From assembly GCA_033032865.1 (NCBI GenBank), contig JAWHQI010000005.1, positions 12,238,001 through 12,302,000 on the forward strand: a DNA stretch of 64,000 bases, read 5' to 3'. The translations under genes and the position numbers were made by a program. Below are positions 23,085-33,059 of this stretch, piece by piece (position 1 is the stretch's first letter; every line of letters starts with the position of its first letter). The notes under the pieces were generated by a model, which saw only the letters and a program-made list of their open reading frames with translations, had not been told where the DNA came from and did not search any database. This DNA comes from Dactylorhiza incarnata (lineage: Eukaryota; Streptophyta; Magnoliopsida; Asparagales; Orchidaceae).

Positions 23085-24940
23085 AAAGACTCAAGCAGGA
23101 TATTACGATAGCTTTCGGAGATGAAGACTTGCAAGGGTTGCGGCTTCCACACCAGGATCCGCTCGTGATCAGCGCAGGGATCGGGGATCCCTGCTTCAAG
23201 GTAAAGAGAATACTGGTCGACAACGGAAGCTCAGTCGATGTCCTATTCCTCTCCACCTTGCAGAGTATGAATCTTACGAAAGACCAGCTTAGTCCTGCGG
23301 CCTGGCCCGTCTACGGCTTCGACAACAGACCTGTCCCGGTGCAGGGCATGGTCATTCTCCCAGTCACATTGGGCAAGTTTCCAAGACAGTCAACGCACAA
23401 CATCTAGTTCATGGTGGTAGAGTCCACCTCCGCCTATAATGCCATCTTCGGGAGACCGCTCCAGTCAATCTTCGGGGCAATCCCTTCCATTCCGCATCTG
23501 GCTATGAAGTTCCCAACTGCCGCAGGCATATGAGTCGTAAGAGGGGACCAAGAGGCAGCCAGAACCTGCTATCTGAAGCAGGCTCAACCAGTAAGGGCAA
23601 CCGCCCTCAACATCAATAACTTTGACCTACGAGACGAAGCTACTTTGCAGCGAGGAGCGCCCGTTGAAGGGCTAGTAGAAGTACCACTTTCCCGACGAGA
23701 CCCAACTCGGACTGTTCAGGTCGGGTCACTCTTGTCACAAGAGGAGCGAGAAAAGTTCACAACCTTCCTACAGGAGAATGAAGACATTTTCGCTTGGAGC
23801 CCAGAAGACATGCCCGGGGTAGATCCTGACGTTATCTATCACTCGTTAAACATCAACCCCGCCTGCAGGCCTGTAATTCAAAAGAAGAGGAACTTTGCCC
23901 CCGAGCGTTTGAAGGCGATCGAGGAGGAAGTAGCTAAGCTCCTGGAAGCACGGTTCATACGCGAAGCAGAATACCCCACATGGCTCGCCAACGTAGTCAT
24001 GGTAAAAAAGGCCTCGGGAAAATGGCGAATGTGCGTCGACTACAGTAATCTGAACCAAGCATGCCCAAAAGACAGCTTCCCCCTCCCGAGATTTGACCAA
24101 CTCGTCGACGCTACGACCGGCCATGAGCTGCTCAGCTTCATGGATACTTATTCAGGTTACAACCAGATAAGGATGAACCCCGCGGACGAAGAGCATACCG
24201 CCTTCCGCACCGACCGAGGAGTCTACTGCTACAAGGTGATGCCCTTCGGCCTTAAAAATGCCGGAGCCACCTATCAAAGGCTGATGAACAAAGTCTTCAA
24301 GAATCTCATCGGAGAGACGAAGGTTTACGTGGACGACATGCTAGTAAAGAGTGTCCACCGTTGCGACCACTTGGAAAACTTGGGAAAGCGCTTCTAGCTT
24401 CTCCGCCGCTTCCAAATGCGGCTCAATCCCAGCAAATGTGCGTTTGGTGTGACGGCGGGAAAGTTCTTAGGTTTCATGGTAACCCATCGGGGAATTGAGG
24501 CCAACCCCGAGAAGATCAAGGCGTTGGAGGATATGTCGCCACCTCGCTCAATTAAGGAAGTGCAACGCCTAAGCGGAAGGATCACTGCGTTATCCCATTT
24601 CCTGTCACGAACGGGAGACAAGTATCTCCCCTTCTTCAAAATCCTCCGGGGAGCGCGCCACTCCGACTTCCAGTGGACCGACGAGTGCCAGGTGGCCTTC
24701 GAGCTTCTCAAACAATACCTAGCTTCGCCACCGCTTCTGTCAAAGCCCACCCCCGGAGAAACTCTGTTCATGTACCTGACCGTATCACCTGCGACTCTTA
24801 GCTCGGTGCTCGTAAAAGATGAAGGAGGAGTGCAGCGACCAATCTACTACCTCAGCAAAGTCCTCACCGACACCGAAACCAGATATCCGGCAGCAGACAA
24901 GACAGCCTTGGCTCTTGTTTTCTCAGCAAGAAAGCTTTGA
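23085..24940 (+). pseudogene. Tat protease and reverse transcriptase, broken
   Basis: Protease region from about 23100: ILVDNGSSVDVLFLSTL (23210-23265) with the D-N-G-S active-site form common in this lineage, then stops at 23405 and 23531. RT from about 23960: MVKKASGKWRMCVDYSNLN, FMDTYSGYNQIRMNP, MPFGLKNAGATYQRLMNKVF and the catalytic YVDDMLVKS near 24325-24350, all intact in frame 23645-24397. A TAG at 24395 then interrupts [11 protein letters not shown]. The RT thumb and RNase H begin in 24416-24940, which ends at a TGA before PYFQAHTV. Most stops stand where Gln, Trp or Arg codons are expected. Confidence 0.88.
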
Positions 24941-24967
24941 CCCTACTTCCAGGCTCATACGGTAAAG

Positions 24968-26887
24968 GTGTTGACACAACTCCCCTTACGGACAATCCTC
25001 CAGAAGCCGGAAGTCTCAGGGAGACTTGTAAAGTGGGTCGTAGAACTCGGCGAGTTTGACATCCAATTCCTACCTCGACCTGACATCAAGTCGCAGGTGC
25101 TCGCCGACTTTGTGGTGGAGTACACCATACCGCCAGAAACAACTCTTGTCGAGGACACCGCTAGCCCCCGTTGGACCCTCTATGTCGACGGCGCCTCAGG
25201 AGCTGAGGGGGCCGGAGCAGGATTGCTCCTCATAAGCCCCGAAGAGATCACCCTAGATTATGGTCTTCGGCTGAAATTCCCCGCAACGAATAACATGGCG
25301 GAGTACGAAGCGCTGATCGCCGGTCTCCGACTCGCTATCGACTGCAAAGTTGAGAACTTGACGATTTACACAGACTCCCAGCTCGTAGTCTCACAGGTCG
25401 AAGGAGACTACGAGGCTAAGAGTGACCAGATGGCGAAGTACCTCGCATTTGCGAAATTACTCCTTCAGAAGATCTCATCGTATCAAATTCTACACATCCC
25501 CCGAGAGCAGAACTCCAGGGTGGATGCTCTATCCAAGCTCGCCACCTCACCTTCCAGCTACCAGTCTCGAAGGCGCCGAATCGAAGAAGTCGTGGTCCCA
25601 AACATTCAAGGGCCGTGGGAGATTGCAGCCATCCACCAGGAAGAGTCATTCTGGATGACCCCGTTACGAGCTTACCTCGAATGCGGGCACCTTCCTGAAG
25701 ACCGCTTAGAGGCGCGAAGACTACGGATGCGGGCGGCATCGTTCACTATTATAGACGGGGAACTTTACAAACGGGCATTCTCAGGACCATATCTAAAATG
25801 CCTACCAGCAGACGAGGCCGACTACGCCCTCAGAGAAGTGCACGGGGGAGTCTGCGGAGAACACCTAGGCGGGAAAGCATTGGCGCAGAAAATACTGTGT
25901 CAAGGCTTCTATTGGCCGACAATGAGGAAGGACGCGACCGACTTTGTCCAAAGGTGTAAGAGCTGCCAGCTGCACGCCAACATACCTCATCAACCCCCAG
26001 TCTCACTTTCCACGCTGCAAAGTGCGTGGCCATTCGCGCAATGGGGGATCGACCTCCTCGGCCCCCTGCCCCTAGCATCCGGACAGAGGAAGTTCATCAT
26101 CCTAGCCATCGATTATTTCACCAAATGGGTAGAAGCAGATCCCCTAGCTAAAATCACGGAAGAAAACGCCAAACAATTCGTCTGGAAGAACATCGTCTGC
26201 CGCTTCGGCATCCCGGCTACGATCATTGCCGACAACGACACTCAATTCATTGGGAAGTCCTTCACCAAGATGTACGAGGATCTGAAGATCAACCTACGTC
26301 ACACGGCCGTAGCGCATCCGCAAACCAACGGACAAGTAGAAGTCACAAATCGCACCATCCTCAAAGGATTGAAGACACGCTTAGAAGAAGCTGAGAGACA
26401 ATGGGTGGACGCGCTCCCAAATGTGTTGTGGGCGTATCGCACAATAGAGAGGACTCCTATAGGGGAGACGCCTTATAACCTCTATTACGGAACCGAAGCT
26501 ATCATCCCCGTCGACATCGGCGTTCCAAGTGCTCGGGTGCTAACCTTCGACCCCAATAAGAATGACGGACTGCTTCGGGAAAACCTCGACCTAATCCCTG
26601 AAGTTCGGGACAACGCTGCCCAACGTGCCGCATCCTACCAAATGCGTGTAGCCCGAATCTACGACAGGAGGGTGAAGCCCAGACCGATCAACGTAGGAGA
26701 TCTCGTCTTGCGCAGCGTCGAGGCAGCCGACAAAGGCCCCCAAGGAGATAAGCTCTCGCCGGCCTGGGAAGGCCCGTACGTAGTCACCACGGTCGTGAAA
26801 CCCGGAACATACAGGCTCAGGACGGCAGAAGGGAAGACTTTGCCACGCACCTGGAACGCCCAAAACCTGCGCCGATTTTACCAGTGA
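24968..26887 (+). CDS. Tat RNase H/integrase open frame (639 residues)
   Basis: The longest intact Tat frame. It begins in the end of the first RNase H region, then has a second RNase H-like domain (WTLYVDGASGAEGAGAG at about residues 70-90; NNMAEYEALIAGLRLAI; YTDSQLVVSQVEGDYEAKS). The integrase zinc part follows (HGGVCGEHLGG, CKSCQLHAN). The catalytic core has D at GIDLLGPLP, D at IIADNDTQF and E at NGQVEVTNRT, with a C-terminal part ending in NLRRFYQ. Integrase would join element DNA to the chromosome. The first codon used is not the native start, since pol is normally one long frame and the upstream parts are broken. Position and content fit the Tat lineage. Confidence 0.85.
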   Translation: MLTQLPLRTILQKPEVSGRLVKWVVELGEFDIQFLPRPDIKSQVLADFVVEYTIPPETTLVEDTASPRWTLYVDGASGAEGAGAGLLLISPEEITLDYGLRLKFPATNNMAEYEALIAGLRLAIDCKVENLTIYTDSQLVVSQVEGDYEAKSDQMAKYLAFAKLLLQKISSYQILHIPREQNSRVDALSKLATSPSSYQSRRRRIEEVVVPNIQGPWEIAAIHQEESFWMTPLRAYLECGHLPEDRLEARRLRMRAASFTIIDGELYKRAFSGPYLKCLPADEADYALREVHGGVCGEHLGGKALAQKILCQGFYWPTMRKDATDFVQRCKSCQLHANIPHQPPVSLSTLQSAWPFAQWGIDLLGPLPLASGQRKFIILAIDYFTKWVEADPLAKITEENAKQFVWKNIVCRFGIPATIIADNDTQFIGKSFTKMYEDLKINLRHTAVAHPQTNGQVEVTNRTILKGLKTRLEEAERQWVDALPNVLWAYRTIERTPIGETPYNLYYGTEAIIPVDIGVPSARVLTFDPNKNDGLLRENLDLIPEVRDNAAQRAASYQMRVARIYDRRVKPRPINVGDLVLRSVEAADKGPQGDKLSPAWEGPYVVTTVVKPGTYRLRTAEGKTLPRTWNAQNLRRFYQ

Positions 26888-27802
26888 TCCAGGGACTTCT
26901 ACATGTGCTAAGCCGCGAGCTCAAACTCATGCGAACTTATCTTTAAATTTTTGTACCAAGCCGCGAGCTCAGGCTCGTGCGAATTTATCTTATGACTTAT
27001 GTAAAGGCCGCGAGCTCAGACTCGTGCACCTATCTTATCTTACATAAAGCTGTGCATCAAATGATTTCTTACTATAAAACCATATATATATTTTGACACC
27101 TACATCTAAGAAAAATCTTTGTAACGGGGCCCTGCCTCGGGGACTTTGCACCGCCGTCGATTGAAGGTTCGCCCTTCTCCTTCGCCGTCGAGTCCCAGCG
27201 TCGTAGGGGCCTGCCCCCCTTACGTTCTCCTCCGGTTTGAATACACCAGCTATTCACCGGCCACTTCGGGGCCCTGCCCCGGGGACTTTGCATCGCTGTC
27301 GATTGAAGGTTCGCCCTTCTCCTCCGCCGTCGAGTCCGGGTGACGTTAGGGCCTGCCCCCCTTGCGTTCACCCACGGTTTGAATACACCCGCTATTCACC
27401 GCCCAAGCCGCGAGCACAGACTCGTGCAAAGAAGCCGCGAGCACAGACTCGTGCAAAGAAGCCGCGAGCACAGACTCGTGCAAAAAAGCCGCGAGCACAG
27501 ACTCGTGCAGAAAGCCGCGGGTGCAGACTCGTGCAAAAAAGCCGCAAACACAGACTTGCGCAAGCTAATTTTCTATTACATAAAAGCCGCGGGCTCAGAA
27601 CCGCGCAAGTTCATCTGTTATTTTGCAGAAAGCACTCAACATATACAGATATCAAGGCTAGGCAGCAGGCCATCAACAACCTCAGAGAGCCAACGCCCTT
27701 CGACAACAACTCCTACCCAAGGCACCGCAAAGAGGGCAGCGAATAAAGCCGCCACAGAAAAATCAAAACCTCCGAACTCCTCGCACCGAAACTCGGACAC
27801 CG
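26888..27802 (+). repeat. Tat 3' untranslated region with tandem repeats
   Basis: No coding domain. Units of about 25-28 bp with the core GCCGCGAGCTCAGACTCGTGC, or near variants with CACAGACTCGTGC, occur singly at 26911-27030 and in tandem at about 27403-27600. Between them a segment of about 140 bp is duplicated (27126-27266 and 27267-27402), each with GGGCCCTGCC, GATTGAAGGTTCGCCC and GTTTGAATACACC. The frames at 27237-27855 are repeat read-through. Confidence 0.8.
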
Positions 27803-27819
27803 TAGGTTTGGGGGGCTTA
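27803..27819 (+). other. Polypurine tract of the Tat element
   Basis: GTAGGTTTGGGGGGCTTA directly before the 3' LTR at 27820; a G-rich tract in this position is usual for Tat elements. Confidence 0.75.
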
Positions 27820-28061
27820 TGTTATACACCCATTAAGGCCTTGGGGTGTGTCTAAAGGAAGTCCTGCTGAAGAGAGGTGGGGTCAACGGTCATCAAATAA
27901 TCGCTTAAGTTAAAGAGATCGAGATCGCCATTTCCACCGCCAGCCGCCGCGATCAAAGCATGCGCGGAGCGAACCACAGGTACGAGCGCTACCGCGCGCA
28001 GAGTGGCGCGACGTAGCACGCGGGCAGCGCCCCCCATCGCGGGGGAGCGATCCGGCCGTGC

Positions 28062-28310
28062 TTCGACCGCACCCCTCAAGGGGTGCGGCCTAGCCGCACC
28101 CCCCAAAGGGTGCGGCCAAGTCGCACCCCTTGGAGGGTGCGGTCCAACCGCACCCCTTGGAGGGCGCGGTCCAGCCGCACCCTCAAGGGGTGCGGCCAGG
28201 CCGCACCCCCTGCACCCCTTGGGGGGCGCGGCCAGGCCGCACCCCCCTTGGGGTGTGGCCCGGCGCACCCCTTGGGGGGTGCAACCAAGCCATCCCTCCC
28301 CCCGGGGGGA
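28062..28310. repeat. GC hairpin array in the Tat 3' LTR
   Basis: About nine units of 25-28 bp with inverted arms, of the form CGCACCCCTTGGAGGGTGCGG with sequence drift. Each could fold as a small stem. It lies about 500 bp upstream of the TATA box, so it is in the U3 part of the LTR. Confidence 0.8.
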
Positions 28311-28809
28311 GCGGCTCAACAACACCGCCCTTAGGGTGATGTCCGGCCCCCTCCTCTCGCTTTTTCCGCAGGTGGGCTCGAAGGGCCCCCCGCCGCGTTG
28401 GCGCCCCCTCGTCAGGTGCGTCGGGTCCCCTTTCCTCCGCGGGGGGCGACTCCCCGCTCCGCCGTCCGCCCAGGGCCCCACCGTAATCCACTACACGCTC
28501 AGAACACTTTAGCTCTCGCGCGCGCTCAGAACGTTTCCGAACACGTTCAGGAGCGTTCTCACTTTTTGTCTTTCCAGCTTCTCACTTTTTGTCTTTCCAG
28601 CTTCTCACTTTTCAGGAACAACCTGTCGCCTTTTTCGCCTCCAACGGAACTGCCCGAACTGCCCGAATCGCCCGAACCGCCCGAAGGGCAAGGTGGTCAT
28701 TTGTGAAAAATGGCGATCCGTGTGCCCCGAACCAGAAAATATGATTCGTCCGCCAAGCATTTATGGAAACTGCGAACGGCGAAATTACCGGACTGCCCTC
28801 GGCCAAAGC

Positions 28810-28817
28810 TATAAAAG
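28810..28817 (+). promoter_or_regulatory. TATA box of the Tat LTR
   Basis: GCTATAAAAGGAGCCC is a strong TATA match in the middle of the 3' LTR, in plus orientation. In the 3' LTR it could drive outward transcription towards the gene at 30689. Confidence 0.65.
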
Positions 28818-29352
28818 GAGCCCCAAGGCTTCATTTGAGAGGACCTTGACTTGAGAACCCGGGAGAGCTCCTTGCAGAGTTTTGCGGAATTCTCCTTCAG
28901 CGCTGGAAGATCTCCTTCGGGGACTTGAAGATTTTCTTCATCCCGAAAGGCGACACGCCTTCTCACTTTTGTTCCCCGGAGGCTTCTCACTTTTGTTCTC
29001 CGGGCCTTCTCACTTTTGTTCCCCAGAATTCCCAGAAGGAAAAAGACTTAGCTTTTCCGAGAGGTGGCCTGTCACCCCCGGAGCTCTTTCTCCCTCTCTA
29101 TTATTGTAACGAGCAGCGGCCTGTCACGCTCAAGTTCTAACTACCAAATTGTAACCTCCAGAAGATAGTGAAGTTTGGTCGGCACAGCTCCGGCCACGTG
29201 GTTTTTTACCCTTTCCGGGTTTTCCACGTTAAAAAGTCCCAGTGTACTCAGCGAATCTCGAATTGACTGTTTGCGCGCTTAGTTCGCTCACGAGCTAAGG
29301 TGGTTCAATTGGACCGGTCTACCAAGAGGCCTAAGCGTTCCGCAATAATTTT

Positions 29353-30048
29353 TATTAATGAGGACTGTCTCATTTATTTTTTTGGTTGATTCAGGAGTTG
29401 AAGATTGATCAAGTCCATAAGTCACTCCAAGTATTATTTATGCTTCATTTTGGGGAGACTAGTATTAGCATCATAACTAAAATAGATGTCTTATTTATGT
29501 TGATTTGTACGAGTATGCAATGATTTACTTGTTCATTCATGTTGATTCCTTTGCGATGTATAGTACCATATTTATAGATCTAGCCGTCTTCTAGTTTCAG
29601 TCACACACAACCCAATTTCTAATGTCAATTCTAAAAAATCAATTTTATCACGCAGTCGAACATCTTTTATGTATCAATTTCAATTCTGTTCACTAAATTT
29701 CATCATACAGTCAAACAACGTAATTGATTTTCTGCACAAAATTAATTCCACTAGATATTGATTTGCTAACCCAAACTAATTCCAAAAAACCAATTCAAAC
29801 GGACCAAAGCTAATTTCAAGAATTCAATTCCAACAGACCAAGGCTAATTCCAAAAATTCAATTCAAACAGATTTTAGTAAATTTATTGTGACTAGAATAA
29901 TACAAATTTCATGCATTTATTTTAGGTAACGTATAAACCACGTTTAATTCATTATTCTATTTTTAATTTTGTATGACTGTATTTTATTTTTGAATTATTA
30001 GTTTTAACTTTGCATACTAAATTTTATTGCCTAATCGAATCAGACTAA
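29353..30048. other. AT-rich intergenic sequence, nothing identified
   Basis: No open frame and no terminal repeats. Short repeated phrases of the type CTAATTCCAAAAATTCAATTC occur at 29760-29875. Confidence 0.5.
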
Positions 30049-30267
30049 AGCTTCATTTGGCGCGGCGGTGGCGGGCAGCGTTTGCGGTAAACGCCACCGC
30101 AAGGCGGGTAAACAAACGCCCGGCGGTGGCGTTTGCCGCGGTTGCACCCGCCGCGCCCTAAGAAACGGAGCAAAAAGCTCCGTTTCGAGCCCCGCCTCCT
30201 CCCTCCGATCTCAATCCCGCGGCTCCACCCGCCCCTTCCGCCCGCCACCGCCGCACCAAATAAAGCC
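30049..30267. mobile_element. Tourist-like MITE, unit 1 (219 bp)
   Basis: Inverted ends of about 28 bp: the left end AGCTTCATTTGGCGCGGCGG matches the reverse complement of the right end with few differences. Flanked by TAA on both sides (30046-30048, 30268-30270). A 3-bp TAA duplication and short non-coding body fit PIF/Harbinger-derived MITEs. Confidence 0.7.
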
Positions 30268-30270
30268 TAA

Positions 30271-30477
30271 GGCTACATTTGACGTGGCTTATTTGCTCTG
30301 GTGGGTTGGGTCAAAAACGCCATTATGATAGATTGTATGTTTGGCAAGACAAAAGTTATGACCGCTACCAAGAAAATAAACTACTTTTGATTATAAAATA
30401 CATGAATTTTTTTAGATAGGATTGGGCGTTTACAAATCACCGCGTTCACGACCGCCGCCACCACGCCAAACGAAGCC
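30271..30477. mobile_element. Tourist-like MITE, unit 2 (207 bp)
   Basis: Left end GGCTACATTTGACGTGGC; right end as reverse complement GGCTTCGTTTGGCGTGGTGG. It shares its left TAA with unit 1 and has TAA at 30478-30480. The body is AT-rich and non-coding. Confidence 0.65.
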
Positions 30478-30480
30478 TAA

Positions 30481-30578
30481 GACTCCTATAATTTGAGCAT
30501 AAAATGAAAGAATTTTTTCACGAACGACTGTTCATGACCACTTCATTCACGACCGCCACCACCGCGTCAAACGAAGCC
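30481..30578. mobile_element. Tourist-like MITE, unit 3 (98 bp, left end eroded)
   Basis: Only the right end is clear; as reverse complement it reads GGCTTCGTTTGACGCGG, close to unit 2. It is bounded by TAA at 30478-30480 and 30579-30581. Probably an internally deleted or partly duplicated copy of unit 2. It ends 110 bp upstream of the host gene ATG. Confidence 0.55.
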
Positions 30579-30688
30579 TAAATTATATTCCCATGATTCT
30601 ATCTGGAATTAATCCTAAAATTTGGAATTTCGGATCCAAGCGATACGCTGTGGCTTTCTGCTCCTCTCCAAAAAATTTCCCTTGCTTC

Positions 30689-31207
30689 ATGGCTACGGCC
30701 ACAATTTCTAAATTAACCAAACTTCCGGCCGCTGCATTCACCATCACCACGGCGGTGACGGCCGTGATTTCCCTCGCTTTCGCCTTCTTTTGTGGTAGCT
30801 TCTCTCTTTCTCTTGTCTAGACGTGAAAAACCGATTTGGAAGATAATCAAAACCCTAAACGCCAAACCCTTTGAATTTCCAGTTTCCATCTGCAGGTGGA
30901 GATGGATGCTCCTATCTTCTCGAATTCAAAAACTCGAAGCTTCTCTCGAGGCTTCTTTGGAGAGAGCAGCGTCGGAGAGGCGTGGGAGGGTTAGAGCCCA
31001 GCAGGTATGAGGAATGACAGACAAGAAGGACCCTATAATGGAATATACAACTGAGGGTTTTGACTGCTTCCAATTTCTACTATTTTAGGATCTGCGCAAG
31101 GCTCTGGCTCAGCAGAGTTCTGATATTCCGAGAATCATGGGACCAGGTTCACCTGCTTCGTACCCTATGTCTCCCATTGGTTTGGTGAAGTCCTGCTTTG
31201 CTACTAG
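30689..31207 (+). CDS. TRMO: TrmO/TsaA-type tRNA methyltransferase gene, exons 1-3 only
   Basis: Exon 1 is 30689-30794, exon 2 is 30883-31004 and exon 3 is 31089-31207, with GT donors at 30795, 31005 and 31208 and AG acceptors ending at 30882 and 31088. The phases join cleanly. The protein starts MATATISKLTKLP and has a hydrophobic, likely membrane-spanning segment (AVTAVISLAFAFFC). A charged coiled-coil region follows (RIQKLEASLEASLERAASE), then DLRKALAQQSSD and YPMSPIGLVKSCFATR. The last motif is the start of the TsaA/TrmO domain, a family that methylates t6A37 of tRNA-Thr using S-adenosylmethionine. The N-terminal anchor plus coiled coil is, as I recall, the plant form. The rest of the domain (expected to begin with a PRQP-type motif) is not in the window, so this is either a gene with an intron longer than 32 kb or a truncated one. 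A TAG seen directly after exon 1 belongs to the intron. Confidence 0.65.
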
Positions 31208-31464
31208 GTTACTGTTTAGATTTTCTTTGGTGCAACGCAATGTCAATAGTGTTGTTATTTCTATAATCTCTATAAACGCATTTTATCAAACAACTACAGC
31301 ACATTTATTTATTATTTGTTTTCATTAATTTAGCTACCACAAAGCAAACCTAGATGCCTTGTCTTCTAGATTTCAGTAAAACAAGATTTAAATATAATTT
31401 ATAATTTTGGTATTTGATGATATAACAAAATCAAACAGTTGATTTCTACTGCTAAAATAATACT
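31208..31464 (+). other. Start of intron 3 of the TrmO-type gene
   Basis: Non-coding AT-rich sequence after the donor AG|GTTACT at 31208. It is interrupted at 31470 by the Reina element, then continues at 37252. Confidence 0.5.
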
Positions 31465-31469
31465 TATGG

Positions 31470-31898
31470 TGTTACGAGACAAGCCAAGCCACGTGTAACC
31501 ATCGCCATATCGCAGAGTAAAATTAGCATCATCAGATCTGGACACATGTCAAATTGATACAGCCACAGCAATTAATAAATAGATCAGCGTCAACCACGTG
31601 CCAGCCATCAACAACCTCAGCAATAAAGATAAACATCAGCGCCATCCACGTGTCAGCTATCCAACCACCGGTGATTAGTCCAAGATACATTTGATACCGT
31701 TGATATTCTTTACCGTTGTAACTGCTGTTAAGCAGAATGTTATAAATATGTAATCGATGTAATTAAACCATTATGATGTTAATAATAATTGCCTTTCTTC
31801 CTGTACTATTCGTCTCCCTCCCGATCTCCTTCTCTCTCCTTTCCCTCCGGCGACCTCTCGCCTTCGTCTAGTTCGCTTGTCTCGTACAACCCACTACA
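31470..31898 (+). repeat. 5' LTR of the Reina element
   Basis: TGTTACGAGAC...CACTACA, 429 bp. It contains two ACGTG-type boxes (CCACGTGTAACC, CCACGTGCCAGCC, and a third CCACGTGTCAG) and a TATAAATA at 31741. The CACGTG boxes resemble plant G-boxes. Confidence 0.92.
31741..31748 (+). promoter_or_regulatory. TATA box of the Reina 5' LTR
   Basis: GTTATAAATATGT in plus orientation; the same box is at 37094-37101 in the 3' LTR. Confidence 0.55.
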
Positions 31899-31899
31899 T

Positions 31900-31916
31900 T
31901 GGTGCTCTCGTTGAGC
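31900..31916 (+). other. Primer binding site of Reina
   Basis: TGGTGCTCTCGTTGAGC directly follows the LTR. Similar TTGGTGCTTTCATTGAG sites are common in this clade; I do not assign the tRNA. Confidence 0.6.
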
Positions 31917-31934
31917 TTACTCTCGCCCACTCCA

Positions 31935-33030
31935 ATGGCAGAGAATACACGTTATAAGGATACAATTAATCAACTTCTTGAAGTTCAGAAGGCCATTCAC
32001 GATGAACAAGAAGCGCGCAAACAGCAAATCAACGAACTCAGGGAGGATTTACTGGGCAGTGAATCGATTCTTGCACAACAAATCATCGACACCAGAGATG
32101 CGGCCACAGATCAGGTTGAAGGCCTATGCACGGATATGATGACTCAATTTTCAAAGGTTCAACAGGCACTGGACGTACTCACACAGCGTTTAGCACAGCC
32201 AGAAATTGGACAAACTTCTTCATCCGCGGGCGTATTGGGCAAATCACCTGCCTTTCAACCATCCCAGGTCGTTTCGTCACAACCTTATCCCTCCGTTAAA
32301 TTTTCTTGCACTCGCTTCGCCGACGGTGACCCCACCGATTGGGTTTACAATTTGAAATTGTATTTTCAATTCCATAATATACGTGAGCGGGATTTCCTAT
32401 TAATAGCAGCGTTACACCTTGACAGTCCAGCATCCCGCTGGTATCAAGCCACTTTAATCGACCACCCGAAACTTACCTTTATTTTCTTTGTGGATGCATT
32501 GTTTAAACGATTCGGACCCTCTACCTATGAAAACCCAGCCGACACCCTAACCAAATTACACCAAACAACCACGGTTATGGCCTACAAATCAATTTTTGAG
32601 GAATATATAACCAAAGTACCAGGATTGAACCCGGACTTTTTATCAAGTATGTTTGTCTCCGGCTTAAAACCCAGTATTCGAAACGCGGTCCTTATCCATC
32701 GACCCACCGAAATACATGATGCCTATTCACTGGCTCGTATGTTTGAGGATCAAGAACTGGCGAACACTATAACGCCAATACCTCGTTTAGAAAACAAACA
32801 CACACAACGTCAGGACGAACCTACCACCCGCACTACAATACCACATATACAATGGACCCCAGCTATTAATATACCTAAAAGCACACATCCTGCGCCCAAA
32901 TTCCCAATTAAAAGACTTTCAACAGAGGAGCGTCAACGTTGTCGTGACCAAGGTTTATGTTACAATTGTAACGATAAATAATCCTATGGCCACCGCTGTA
33001 AAGGCTCAGGCGCATTATTATATTTTCAAA
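31935..33030 (+). pseudogene. Reina gag, stop inside the zinc knuckle
   Basis: ATG at 31935 (MAENTRYKDTINQL), then a charged coiled-coil part. The Gag domain follows (FADGDPTDWVYNLKLYFQFH, ASRWYQATLIDHP, LFKRFGP, 32310-32520; MVSGLK-type end near 32650). The knuckle begins CYNCNDK and is cut by TAA at 32979-32981 where a Tyr or Phe would stand, with YGHRCKG readable just after. Length and order are typical of the clade. Gag forms the particle and binds RNA. Confidence 0.88.
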
Positions 33031-33059
33031 GAACCGATGAAAACGAGGAGACTGAGGAC

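Larger units (their letters stand above)
27820..29347 (+). repeat. 3' LTR of the Tat element (1528 bp)
   Basis: Starts TGTTATACACCC. It contains a large GC hairpin array (28062-28310), a tandem CTTCTCACTTTTTGTCTTTCCAG duplication (about 28555-28610), a TATA box (28810) and a tandem CTTCTCACTTTTGTTCCCCGG triplet (28960-29030). The end was placed at 29347 from the ATTTT duplication. Confidence 0.85.
21096..29352 (+). mobile_element. Ty3/gypsy Tat-lineage element with deleted 5' region
   Basis: The element spans 21101-29347 with an ATTTT duplication on each side (21096-21100, 29348-29352). The last two bases read TA instead of CA, so that end rests on the duplication. LTR starts are TGTTATACACCC at 21101 and 27820. 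The 5' LTR is cut at about 21591 and joined straight to gag, so the rest of the LTR, the PBS and the gag start are gone. The domain order is gag, protease, RT, RNase H, a second RNase H-like domain, integrase, then a long repeat-rich 3' untranslated region. A second RNase H and such a 3' region are features of the Tat lineage (Retand/Ogre relatives). Confidence 0.85.

Noticed and set aside
30792..31010. Single-exon frame starting in the intron at 30792
   Set aside because: Its N part is intron 1; splice sites at 30795 and 30882 give a better joined protein.
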